Assembly (NCBI GenBank): GCA_036426205.1
Contig: CM071571.1
Location: 108,101,257 to 108,165,256 of the forward strand
Source: Ascaphus truei
Taxonomy: Eukaryota > Chordata > Amphibia > Anura > Ascaphidae
Direction of reading: 5' to 3'
DNA length: 64,000 nt
Positions 9,960-20,312 of this stretch are shown piece after piece. A model generated the notes under the pieces. It had not been told where the DNA came from. It made no database searches and saw only the letters and a list, made by a program, of their open reading frames with translations. The position numbers and the translations under genes are program-made. The stretch's first letter is position 1; each line of letters begins with the position of its first letter.

Positions 9960-10920
9960 ATGTGATAAAAAAACATTTACCTACTCCCAATTAGTTTTGC
10001 AACCCAGTTCTTACAAAATTCATAACCACTACATGGAGTTTCTTGTTGATCCCTAAACAGAGGTGCTGGAACTAAAAGAAAAAAGGTGCCTGAGCTCAGC
10101 TACTCTGATTTCCCCCAGAAAGATTACACTGAATAGACCTCTCAATTTTGTTCCTTGCACTTTAACCATGGTATCATATGTGACAACAGGGAGAATGAAA
10201 CAGGCACGTGAAAGACATTTAAATGCAAATTCATAATAATGAAATATTTACTTATGTCAATATTTTTTAGTATTTATACTGCATGTCACAGAGAATTTAA
10301 AAACAAGCTAGAGTTATAAATATGTAGACTGCAATATAACTTGGAGAATTGCGAGGTTTTGTGTTGGTATTGTTTTTTATGCTGTGCAGTATGCGCATCT
10401 GAGATAACAGTTCAAAAGGCCACATGTAAATATTTAAAACATTTCAGTGTTGTGTCGTTTTAGATGCAAAATTGGAGCAAAACTGGACAAATAATTAGCA
10501 GTAGAAATATCAAATCTGGTTCTGATACCATTGGTGCAGTTTGTGTGTGACAAACAAGCTCATTACAAACACATAAATGCATGCCGACAATTGTTTGTGT
10601 TTAGTGAGCTATAGATACCTAAAAAAAGTAAGCGACTGCCCTAAATTTAGTGTTACTCTATGCTACAGGAAGGAATTAAATGCTGTACTTTACTGAGTAA
10701 AACAAGCATGTTTAGAACCTATGGTAAATCTGTGTTACATTGCATCATCTGTTTTGTGATTGGTTAAGGAAGATAGACACTGTAATCTTATTGGTTCTTA
10801 GACAAACTAGTGTTTACACCAAGAAGTAGTGTGGTGTTTTCTACTTGAGAGATGGCCTTTCTGCAGGAACTCAGCATGTAGGTGTAGCCTAGTGCCACTG
10901 GCTATAGCCTTTCCTGTTGC
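9960..10920. other. AT-rich, no gene recognised
   Basis: Nothing recognisable in either strand; ordinary AT-rich intergenic or intronic sequence. Confidence 0.5.
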
Positions 10921-10924
10921 CTCA

Positions 10925-11568
10925 ACAGTATAAGTCCTGATAGGAACAGGCAGTGTTGGGGTTAAACTCCAGCACATGGCCTAGTTTGCAGTTGCAGCCT
11001 GGATAGATACAATGTTGCCATATCCAGGACCTGGCCTAACTGGCACTTTGGAGTGTCATACCTAGGGATGGTACTGACGGGGTCACGTGTACATGGTGTG
11101 ATGCCTGTCAGAACTTGGACCTGCCCTGTTATGGGAAAGGGTAACAAGCCCCTCCTCTTGGTATAAAAGCTCGCACACCACCAAATTATGTGGTTGTTGG
11201 TGTGTGTCTTCCCTCCCTCAAGGGAGTGAGAGTGATTCCCTTTGCCCTGTCAGGGGGTGAAGGAGCTTAGGAGGGACTCCTGGGGCCTCAAGCTCCTGGG
11301 GTAGGCTCCAGGGAAGAAGGAGAAGGACCAAAGCCAGTTATACCATCATAAGTGTCTTAGTCTGTCTGTGTGAGAGTATGTGCCTGTGGGGATCCATCCT
11401 GCCTCTGCCAGGATCCCCATGGGATGGAGGCGCTGCACCCCAAGGAGGAAAAGCTTGTCCCGATGGTGCTCCCATTAACATCCGTGGAGCCTCAGACCTC
11501 CTTTAAGACCGCAGGTGAGCTAACAGCACCAGAGAACACCCATGTAGTTGCCACATCTCCCGTAAGGT
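10925..11568 (+). repeat. LTR-like repeat, copy 2, with TATA box
   Basis: Related to 38885-39520 (shared AAGTCCT.TAGGA, GGGTTAAA, GGGGCCTCAAGCTCCTGGG) and to 1740-2175 (ATGGAGGCGCTGCACC). It carries GGTATAAAAGC near 11160 as a promoter-like box and a splice-donor-like CAGGTGAGC near 11513. It ends at an 18-base G run. No gag or pol follows, so it may be a solo LTR or a processed promoter repeat. Confidence 0.55.
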
Positions 11569-11586
11569 GGGGGGGGGGGGGGGGGG
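11569..11586. repeat. G18 tract
   Basis: Uninterrupted run of 18 G directly after the LTR-like repeat. The same length of G run follows copy 1 at 2190. Confidence 0.95.
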
Positions 11587-11589
11587 CAG

Positions 11590-12860
11590 GTGCTACATAG
11601 GCAATAGCCACACTGAGCATGAAGGGAAAGAGAGAGTTTTGTTGGTTGTTCAGATTTGCCAATACAGGAACCTGGTAAGTGTACACCTAAAAGGGAGCTA
11701 GTCTCTAACTGGAGAGTTCTTCTGAAAACCCAGGGAAAGTCTTTGTCAGAAGTTCATTACATTTCTATTATTACGTTATCGCCATTTTACGTATCAATAT
11801 CCGTAACGTGTATCCACAAAAGGTACTTGTGTTACGATACTCTCGTGTTAACACCCAAAATATCTCAATGATAAATTTTAACGAATGTCTGGATTACTCA
11901 TATGTAAATCATATGGTAATGAGCAGTTTACCTAACAACGGAAATCCTCCAACCTCTGTTCATGTTTTGCATGGGAATAACGCTGCATTATTTAAGACCT
12001 TCCAAAAGCTGGCTTTTCCTTTATCCAGATCCTGATTATCATTGAGTTATTTCTGGGAATAGCCTAAAAGCAACATACTGAGTATATGACTTAACTCTTG
12101 AATTACAAAAATGTATGTGTCATACAAAGAAATATATCATGGATCATATAAATCTCTGAAACACATCATAAACGGTAGTATGGTTTTTAGTGATTAAAGT
12201 GATACGTTAGTTTAAACTAATATAGTATACAGTATAATGTGATAATGACAGATTTATGTATGGGTATACAATAATGTATATCCATACATACCTCAACAAT
12301 ATTTCATATTTTGTTCTTATTAATGTACAATTAAAGTGAAGGAAGTAAGGACACTATATAGTACATAATAAAAAAAGGTTAAACAGTGTAAAAAATTTGA
12401 ATTTCTCAATATTATAACAAGATTTGCATTAACTTTTGGCCATGCACATGAGTAATGCATCTTTATCGCATATGTTAATAGCACGTGTTAAAGTTTGAAC
12501 AACGCATATGTGATGTTATTGAGAACGCGTCTCTGAGAAATGAAAATCACTGTTAATAGCATTTCGACTTTTATCAATGGACGTTATTTTTGCATCTTAT
12601 TAATTTTGAGGATACAGGTTAAAATTAAGAAAAATAATGTCTATTCCTAATGTCAGTATAATCATTATTAGCTCAAATATGAGGGACTTATGTGGATCTA
12701 CCGCCTAGTGAGCAAACTGAGAACTTGACAATGGACATAGGCACAATAAAAATTGCTATGGAAATCAGATAAACACACATTCCCAGCTAGCTCAAACTCC
12801 TAAACCCACCACATCATGAAAATATATTTATGTCAATAAAGAGCGCTGCTGAGAGTGGCA
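11590..12860. other. AT-rich, no gene recognised
   Basis: AT-rich DNA with many ATATGTAA-like strings. Short frames at 11656-12035 show no motif. Confidence 0.5.
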
Positions 12861-12866
12861 AATGTA

Positions 12867-13492
12867 TACAACAAAAGACAGGGGTGCCCAATGTTACATC
12901 CAATTGACAAAACATATATGGTAATAAGTATAAAGTTAAAATACTTCAATAATAATAATAATAATAATACAGCTGAACCCCCTTATAACGCTGTGCTTGG
13001 GGTCCAAAAAAATCACATTGCGTTATATGCGGTTTGCGTTAGAAATAATGTATAATTGAATGCATTGTACAATAAAGTATTTAAGATACTAATAATCGTG
13101 TTGTAAAGTATTGAGAAATACGAAAATTGGGAGGCACCCTTGCATCGTGTTATAAGCGGGTTTGCGTTGTAACGGATCGCGTTATAACGGGATTGAGTTG
13201 TAATAATATTGGTTATTTCGTTAAACCCTTTGGCCAAAGCATCGTAAGCCTGCATACCAAACGTCAAGGTATAACCAAAAATGCAGGTCCTACACGTCAC
13301 TGTGAACCCTTCCCTTTACCTCTTTTCAGTTATACCTTGACGTTTGGTATGCAGGCTTACGACGCTTTGGCCAAAGGGTTTAACTAAATAACCAAGTAAT
13401 TATTATTATTATTATTGAAGTACTTTATACTTATTACCATATATGTTTTGTCAATTGGATGTAGCATTGGGCACACCTGTCTTTTGTTGTAT
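12867..13492. mobile_element. Foldback element (CCCTTTGGCCAAAG family), with nested insert
   Basis: A large hairpin. The outer left arm from 12867 (TACAACAAAAGACAGG...) pairs with the right arm ending near 13492, through an (AAT)n/(ATT)n segment. The inner arms at about 13211-13275 and 13330-13397 pair through GGTTATT.GTTAAACCCTTTGGCC and ACGTCAAGGTATAAC. The left arm is interrupted at its (AAT)n by about 240 bases of unrelated sequence. Related units occur at 18553-18730, 19256-19395 and 46873-47367. Confidence 0.75.
12969..13209. mobile_element. Nested GTTATAACG-rich insert
   Basis: Interrupts the left arm of the surrounding foldback: the right arm lacks this sequence. It starts ACAGCTGAACCCCCTTATAACG and contains repeated forms of CGTTATAACGGG and GCGTTATA near both ends, which looks like an internally palindromic MITE. 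Its right terminus is not well defined. Confidence 0.55.
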
Positions 13493-13970
13493 GGAAAGCA
13501 GATGCCTGGAAACCGCCAATCTATACACCACCCAATCAGTAACACCATGCATTTTACAGTACATTGACAACTTTGTTTTAATTTTGGTCCCTTTTTCAGT
13601 ATTATTTTCCTTTTATACCGTAGGCTTTACTATCCAACAGTACATGGTGCCATGAAAAAAGGAAAATGAGTAAACAAAATAGTAAAAAGGCCTGCAATAG
13701 TTATCCCAATCACAAACTGCATCGATGATCTGGATAGAAAGTTTCAACGTGAAAAGGAAAAACCTAGAAGTAGTGATGGATCAAAGTCTCCTGGTTAGAG
13801 ATGAGGAAAACATGCACAAATTTGCCACATTGTGGACATTGCCGCTGTCAAAAAATTAATTACAAAAATATGAAACTTTGCTAGAAATCGCTAACTTTAA
13901 ATATTTTACTTAGACAGCACTTTGATACCAACTTGTGCAAAGTGTTGGCAAGTGTTAACCAGTGATAGCA
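13493..13970. other. No gene recognised
   Basis: AT-rich spacer between two mobile elements. A 70-codon plus-strand frame crossing from the foldback has no motif. Confidence 0.45.
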
Positions 13971-14260
13971 TATGGGCCCGTGCACTAAGCGCCGATAAGC
14001 CACTTATCGAGGCCTTTTTGCCAAAAAGGCCTACTGCTATTCAGTAAGCCCCGATAAGTCGCAGATAAAAGCCCTTTTCGTCCAATTTTTTTTCCACAAA
14101 AAAAAATCATCAAACTAGCGACGAGAAGCCACTTATTGACAGGTTGTCAAACTCGTGCAATTCTAGAAGCCCCGATTAGCTTATCGAGGCTAATCGCGGC
14201 TCTAGAATAGAGCTTTCCTCTCAAAATCCTCTCGCCAGGAAAAGTTGGCAGGAAGGTGTT

Positions 14261-14307
14261 GAGAAGCTGCCGAGAAGCTGCCGAGAAGCTGCCGAGAAGC
14301 GGCGAGA
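14261..14307. repeat. 11-bp tandem repeat
   Basis: Unit GAGAAGCTGCC repeated about four times, the last copy with a base change. Confidence 0.9.
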
Positions 14308-14689
14308 GGGGGCTCAGAAAAAAAATGCCTCTTTACTGCATCGGATTGTTGCCGGGAGTCTACGGAGCTGATACCCATTAATATCAGCACTGGAGGCCCC
14401 TTGCATGAATCCCATGCAATAAAAATGCATTTACAGGTAACCTCATTACCTTAGCGGCTATCCGCTAGAGCATTGAAGGAGTTAAGGAAAAACAACAGCT
14501 TTATTGGGGGCAGAGGGAGTGAGTGAAGTGGGTACTTGGCCCTTCACTCTCCCCTTCTGCCCCCAATAAACATAACAATATGTACTAGCAACCAATCCAC
14601 AACCCCCCCACCACCGGTGCCCCCACATAAAAGCATTTTTTATTTTTTTACATAGGATTGATACCAGAGGCCGGCGGGGGTCCCTGGAT

Positions 14690-14935
14690 GGTTCTTGTGA
14701 GTGTCTGAGTGTCTGTGGGCCTCTAGGTGGTCCCCATGGGTGTCTGGCAGTGCCTGGGTTGTCCCCATGAGTTTCTGGGAGCCGTCAGGTGGTCCCTGTT
14801 GGTGGTCCCTGCATGTGTCCGGGACTCCTCGGGTGGTTCTCGTGGATTTCTGGGGGTCCTAGGGTGGTCCTGCGGGTGTCCGGTTGTCCTCGGGTGGTCC
14901 CCATAGGTGTCTGGGGGCCCTCGGGTGGTATTTAT
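14690..14935. repeat. Minisatellite, GTGTCTGGG..GGTGGTCCCC unit
   Basis: About six to seven diverged units of roughly 36-41 bases, each with a GTGTCTG(G)-type start and a (C)TCGGGTGGTCC-type end. Two further units lie in inverse orientation at about 14970-15040. Confidence 0.8.
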
Positions 14936-15654
14936 TTAAATGTATTGAAAAAAATGTTGGACACATGATTGATACACCCATGGGGACCACCTGAGGAGCG
15001 TTGGACACCCGTAGGGACCACCTGAGAACCCCCGACACCCAAAGCCTCTGGTATCAATCATGTGGGGGTAGAGGAGGTGGGTATTAGTGTTATTGTGGTT
15101 TTAATGTTTATTGTGGGTAGCAGCTATTTTAATATACATTTTATTACTAGTGTAGATGAGCAGTGGGTCTCTGGGCAGAACCACATGATGTGTTATGCGG
15201 TGCCGGTTTCTCCTATGCATTTAAATGTCCCACGTCATGTGACCGTGGGAATAAAATGCATAGGAAATACCAGCACCCCATAATGGGCCTCTATCTGGGG
15301 AAGCAGGGGGTCTCTCGACCTCAAATCAATGTGTTTCTGCTCTGGAGACCCCCCTGCTCATCTACACAGTATACAGTAATAAAATGTATATTAAAAACAT
15401 TAATTTTGGGTGAGATTTGCACAGGGAGAGGCGGCTCTCTCTGAGCAGCTCTCTCTGCAGCTGAAAGAAATCGCCTTGTAAGCCTGTTCAGAGAGGCGAT
15501 CATCACGTCGCCTGCTACTCGCCAGTTTTGCAAATGTTGCTATCACAGGTATTCTGGGCTTTTTGTATACCGTGATAGCAACGCTGCCAAACTAGCGATT
15601 TAAACAGCCAGCAATTTTTTTCCCTGGCGCTAGTGCATAAGCCCCATAGTATGC

Positions 15655-15716
15655 TAAGAGATAATGGTGAAAGCAGGGTTGCAGACCTGTCTGAAACGTG
15701 AATGTGCTCACAACTA
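15655..15716 (-). repeat. Fragment of the 19030-19154 TIR family
   Basis: Shares GGGTTGCAGACCTG and the following ATG.GCTCAC..C string with the element at 19030-19154. It abuts the right end of the 1.68-kb TIR element. Confidence 0.55.
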
Positions 15717-17060
15717 ATATTTTTATTTGCTGTACAAGTACATTTTGATGAGTATTGGCAAACATTTAAAATTTTGCTAATATTGTCATCAATTAATTAA
15801 GAAGTAGTTCTCAAACAACCTTTGTTCCAAAGTTTTATAAATTTGCACATCTTGCTGGAGCTTTTGCAGAATGAACTGGAACAGGTTCACACACTTCTTC
15901 TTCCAACAAAACTAGGGGTAAGCAAAATACCAGATTTGTCAATGGAAACTATCTCATTATTCCATTAAAAATTATTCTTTTTACTTCGCTAAATCTGGCG
16001 CAGATTATTTGTCCTGGTTTTTATGAAGTTTTGCAAACGGGAGACTTTGATACCTTACATCACCTCCTTCAAATGAATATTTAATTAAATATGTTTCTAG
16101 TACTGTATATTTTCATGTACTGTACTTTTGGATCACTTTTTAATTGTTGGAAATATGTGTTTTTAAAATGTTTTGACCCTTAAAGCCCTTCATTTTATTT
16201 GCTAATCTTGGGGAACCAGTGTCAGTTGAATGTTGGCACAACCCTAGTTTGCGGATTTTATTTGTGTATCTTGAGTCAGTAAGGTTCTTTTAAGTCCACC
16301 AGTAAATCACAGTTAATAATCTGCTTGTTTCATTTGCATTGGACAACTCTCAATAAATTAAAAGCAATAAACACACCAATGACGTTACAAGCTTAAGAAA
16401 ACATAATAGAATTATTCAGATACATTTTTGAAGGTTTTGTCATTTGGTAAACAAGTTAAACAATAATTTTACTAAAAACTGGTCAGTTATATTTTTGGTT
16501 ACATATGCTTACAATTAAATGGGTTTAATTAACTGTACAACTAAGTGTGTGAAATAAATATTGATGCACCATCTGGAAACAATCCTATATAAGCAAATAA
16601 TGGTTAGTATTTAATGTTGGAGTGTGACAGTCATTGTTACATTTATATGAAACATAGTTTTGTGTTTAACAGTCCAATTTTTGCCAGCATCTTTTTATAT
16701 GCCTAGATCGGTAGTTAATCAATCTCACAAAATAAATTAATTCCTACCGTAGTTTCCTGCTAAAGTTCTAAAGCCTACTCCCTTTAACACTGTATAAAAC
16801 GTGCTCTCTGCTGTCCTGAGATTTTAATAATCAGGAAAATTATATGTACTTATTGTCAGAATACTGTATATTCAAGTAGGAAAAATTATGTAATCTAGGC
16901 TACACAATTATTTGGTTAGACATATATGTATGCTTCTCCATAACATTTATTTAATATAATTTGTTACTTACATTTCCCCAGTGGTTGATTGCTGTTATTT
17001 TAGTTGTTTAAATATCTAAGAAACAACACAGTCATGTTGGAATGCAGGATTAAGGCATAC
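15717..17060. other. AT-rich, no gene recognised
   Basis: Nothing recognisable; AT-rich sequence with no open frame of note. Confidence 0.5.
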
Positions 17061-17063
17061 TGT

Positions 17064-17375
17064 GGGGGTCATGCACTAAGCAGTGATAAGTGCTTTTAAG
17101 TGAGATACATGCCTTTATAGCGTGATACTGCCTGCTGTGAGATTCACAAAGCAGTGATAACACTGCAGTATCGTGCTATAATGGCATTTTTTCCCACTTA
17201 AAAGCACTTATCACTGCTTTGTGAATCTCATAGCAGACAGTATCACGCTATAAAGGCATTTATCTCACTTAAAATACTTATCACTGCTTTGTGAATCTCA
17301 CAGCAGGCAATATCACGCTATAATGGCTTTTTATCTCACTTAAAAGCACTTATCACTGCTTAGTGCATAACCCCC
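17064..17375. mobile_element. MITE with internal palindromic repeats, copy 1
   Basis: Ends are inverted repeats: GGGGGTCATGCACTAAGCAG at the left and CTGCTTAGTGCATAACCCCC at the right. The inside contains about three tandem units of roughly 70 bases, each with CACTTATCACTGCTTTGTGAA, CAG(A/G)CA.TATCACGCTATAA and TATCTCACTTAAAA, and a head-to-head palindrome. It is nearly identical to 40462-40810. No protein is encoded. Confidence 0.85.
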
Positions 17376-18550
17376 TTAGTACTCCTTGACCTCTCTGCAG
17401 CATTTGATACCATGGACCATAGGATTTTAATAGAGCACCTGAAGGATTTCTGTGGAATGGGTGGCACAGATCTAAGCTGTTTCAGGTCTTTTCTCAATGA
17501 CAGGTCACAGAGAATATCTTCACGGGTGTACTCCTGTACACCAATGCCCTTGTCATATTGAGTGCCACAGGGTGTTATCCTATCTCCTATCTTGATTATA
17601 GTGTGCATGCTGCCACTAGGTGATATAATCAGGCGCATGGCTGGGTTATCACTGCTATGCAGATGACACACAATTCTACTTGTCCTTTGCACTAGACACT
17701 TCAATAGATGTTTATCTGAGCTCCTAGTGATGAGTTCCAGTTGATTGAGGTTGAATCCATATAAGACAGAAGTACTTGTAATGGATGCTCACCATCAGAA
17801 GTCAACAAGATTGCAGATACTATAGGACAATACACTGGGCTTAAATTTGGGGGCTCCCAGCTGCTAAACTGTCTGTGTGCTGGATCCTGGTATTGTCCTT
17901 GACTGTGACTTGACCAGAACATCAGGTGTCAGCCGTGATCAAATCTTCATTCTTCCACTTAAAGAACATAGCCAGGATTAAGCACTTAATTCAACCCAGA
18001 GGATCTTACTATGCTTATCCATGCTTTTGTGCCCTCATTCTGAACTACTGCAAGGCACTCTTCCTGAGTCTTCCAGAAAAAAAGCTGCAATGCCTGTAGC
18101 TGATGCAAAATGCTGTGGCCAAGTTGTTAACTAACCAGACCCATTCATGCCACGTGACACATGTTCTCCTTTATCTGCACTGGCTGCTTGTACAATGGTT
18201 AATTTATTTAAAGATTGGCTTGTTGACATTCAAAGCACTACATGGCCAGGGTCCCAGCAATCTGAAAGAGCTTCACGTTTCCATTTGCTCACTTCAATCT
18301 GAAGACGATGGACTCCTAACAGTTCCCACAATTTCCTTAACTTCCTTTGGGGCCGGAGCTTTTAGCCACACTGCTCCCACTCTTTGCAGCAGTCTGCCTT
18401 GTACAGTTTGAGAAGAGCCCCCCTTCTGAAAATCTATTAAAAACAGACTCAAGACCTACCTATTTACCAGGCAATTAATTAATGAACCACAAACGGTCCA
18501 ACATTTCTTAGCTCCCGTCCTGTATTTTATCTTTCTTGTATCTGGTCTCT
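17376..18550 (+). mobile_element. L2-type LINE fragment (RT to C-terminus)
   Basis: Broken frames follow the L2 reverse transcriptase in order: LSAAFDTMDHRIL (motif A region) near 17390, FRSFLNDRSQR near 17490, VPQGVI.SPIL near 17565, LPLGDIIRR near 17615 and the catalytic HCYADDTQFYLS at about 17649-17685. A further open frame at 18103-18411 carries the conserved C-terminal LTFKALHGQGPSNLKEL, GLLTVPTISLTSFGAGAF and later TDSRPTYLP. Several frameshifts and a missing piece near 17700-17950 show it is dead. The 5' end is cut by the MITE at 17064-17375; endonuclease is absent. Confidence 0.85.
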
Positions 18551-18552
18551 TT

Positions 18553-18730
18553 TATTAAACAAGAAACAAAGAAGTCCAGAGCAACATCCAATGTGACAAA
18601 ATTCATCTTTTGAAAAAAGGGTCATGTAGTTTCAACCCTTTGGCCAAAGCGTATAAGACTGCGAGCCACTTTCACCATAATATTGCAGGTCCTAACACTA
18701 ATTGGTTAAAATCCTTATTTACTTCTTTAA
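18553..18730 (+). repeat. CCCTTTGGCCAAAG family fragment, copy 1
   Basis: Shares ACAAGAAACAAAGAAGTCCA, CAACATCCAATGTGACAAAA, AAAAAAGGGTCAT and AACCCTTTGGCCAAAGCGTA with 19256-19395. The GGCCAAAGC string and the following TGCAGGTCCTA also occur in the foldbacks at 12867 and 46873. Confidence 0.7.
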
Positions 18731-19029
18731 TTAGAGGAAGGATTGTCTTGGCATTGAACCTGCTGCATGAAAAGAAAACCTGCTTACCTGGACAGCGAGG
18801 AGGGGCTAGCTTTAAACCCTGGGTGGGTGGAGCCTCTAACCTCCAAAACAGCTGAGACAGACCAGCTGGACAAAGTTAACAAACACACAGATACCCAGCA
18901 AGCTCTCAGAACCCCCCCAAAATTACCACTATATATATATACCCTGGCTGTGCTCAAAGCTGTGACCATGCAGCAAGCTTAAGCCTATAGGGAACCATGT
19001 TAAAAATGGTTATTGAGGCAAAAAGTGAC
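18731..19029. other. No gene recognised
   Basis: Includes a short TA microsatellite near 18932. Overlapping 60-80 codon frames on both strands share no recognised motif. Confidence 0.4.
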
Positions 19030-19154
19030 ACTGTGTGCTCATTTGCATGTCATTTCCCAGAATCCCTTGCTGCAGTGGAAGTGCTGTATGCTGGGTGATG
19101 ATGGGGAAAGGCGGGGTTGCAGACCTGCCTAAGGCATGCAGATGAGCACACAGT
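19030..19154. mobile_element. Small TIR element
   Basis: Left end ACTGTGTGCTCATTTGCATG and right end (complement) ACTGTGTGCTCATCTGCATG are inverted repeats of 20 bases with one mismatch, 125 bases apart overall. A fragment of the same family lies at 15655-15716. Confidence 0.7.
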
Positions 19155-19163
19155 TATATTTGC

Positions 19164-19222
19164 ATATATATATATATATATATATATAGATATATTATAG
19201 GGTGTGTGTGTGTGTATATGTG
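19164..19222. repeat. (TA)n and (GT)n microsatellite
   Basis: Runs of TA followed by GTGTGT, comparable with the start of the inserts of the CCCTTTGGCCAAAG family. Confidence 0.9.
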
Positions 19223-19255
19223 TCACAAGGAGTGCTACTGGGTGTGGCTAATTGT

Positions 19256-19395
19256 ATAAAACAAGAAACAAAGAAGTCCAGAGCAACATCCAATGTGACA
19301 AAAATATACAGTGAAATACCTATTTACAGTATCTCTTGAAAAAAGGGTCATTTGGTTAACCCTTTGGCCAAAGCGTATGATATAAAACATGGCAG
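19256..19395 (+). repeat. CCCTTTGGCCAAAG family fragment, copy 2
   Basis: A second copy of the unit at 18553, including the rare GGTTAACCCTTTGGCCAAAG. It is preceded by the microsatellite and a TGCTACTGGGTGTGGC string like that at the start of the insert at 46873. Confidence 0.7.
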
Positions 19396-19603
19396 AAAAT
19401 ATCAACCATATTTCAAACAATTTGTTTGATGCTAGCCATTTGCACCACATCTGCATACTGTATAGTTACAAACAGAACAAAAGGCCGGCTGCTCAACTAA
19501 TATAATTCATGCATGAGTTAATTTACATACAAAAGGGTGCAACTTGGACAAAATCCCAAGTGAGGGGTCAAAAAAGGCCCCCAGATATCTAGCACTCACT
19601 ATT

Positions 19604-19730
19604 GTTCATTTATCAGACTACAGTAGTTCTGTCTGGAAATGCAAATATTTCTAATATATGGCCATCAAACAATTGAGAGAATAGAAGATCCCTAATAGAA
19701 GGATCCATGGCTCTTTAGTATAACTATATA
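19604..19730. repeat. Left arm of a long inverted repeat (partner 22305-22432)
   Basis: TCTGTCTGGAAATGCAAATA and TATGGCCATCAAACAATTGA near 19630-19680 are answered in inverse orientation at about 22345-22425. The two arms are about 2.6 kb apart because an LTR and a TA element lie between them. Confidence 0.65.
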
Positions 19731-19954
19731 TTTCAGGGAGCAATAATGGGTCTAAATTAGACTATGCTTTTCTAGTATTACAATGCACATACTGTATTAA
19801 TAAAGTTTGGGTATCCAAAATGTCCGCCACCTATTATTGTGCATTTTATGGACTAATGGAGCTATGGGTGGTGCAATAGTATAGAATTGTGGATATGATC
19901 CGCCCTATGTGAATATTCAATTAGTGGACTTATTGTTCGATGCAAGCCCCAATA

Positions 19955-20275
19955 CAGGCATACCCCACATTAACGTACGCAATGGGACCGGAGCATGTAT
20001 GTAAAGCGAAAATGTACTTAAAGTGAAGCACTACCTTTTCCCCACTTATCGATGCATGTACTGTACTGCAATCGTCATATATGTGCATAACTGATGTAAA
20101 TAAGACATTTGTAACAGGCTCTATAGTTTCCCCGCTTGCGCACAGGTAGGGAGCCGGTATTGCTGTTCAGGACGTGCTTACTGGCGCATGCGTGAGCTGC
20201 CGTTTGCCTATTGAGCGAGATGTACTTACTCGCGAGTGTACTTAAAGTGAGTGTACTTAAACCGGGGTATGCCTG
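19955..20275. mobile_element. TA-target MITE (Tc1/mariner-like ends)
   Basis: A 321-base unit with inverted ends CAGGCATACCCC...GGGGTATGCCTG, flanked by TA on both sides (19953-19954, 20276-20277). Subterminal AACGTAC and GTGTACTTAAA repeats lie inside. No transposase is encoded. Assignment to the Tc1/mariner superfamily rests only on the TA duplication. Confidence 0.8.
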
Positions 20276-20312
20276 TATAGACTTTTTAGCAACTCGCACA
20301 TATATATCATAT

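Larger units (their letters stand above)
13971..15648. mobile_element. TIR element, 1.68 kb, non-autonomous
   Basis: Terminal inverted repeats: left 13971-13993 (TATGGGCCCGTGCACTAAGC) and right 15626-15648, whose complement reads TATGGGGCTTATGCACTAGC. The inside is built of nested inverted and tandem repeats: AGAGGC/ACCAC strings near 14656 answered near 15046, and TATTACTAGTGTAGATGAG near 15140 answered near 15355. No transposase frame is visible. The TGCACTAAGC core is shared with the elements at 17064 and 40462. Confidence 0.65.

Noticed and set aside
14690..17375. CRISPR-like array
   Set aside because: The spaced repeats are minisatellite units and MITE-internal tandem palindromes, with repeated not unique spacers, in a vertebrate setting and without cas genes.
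17360..17922. Minus-strand frames of 73-114 codons
   Set aside because: Antisense shadows of the L2 reverse transcriptase, which has recognisable motifs on the plus strand.
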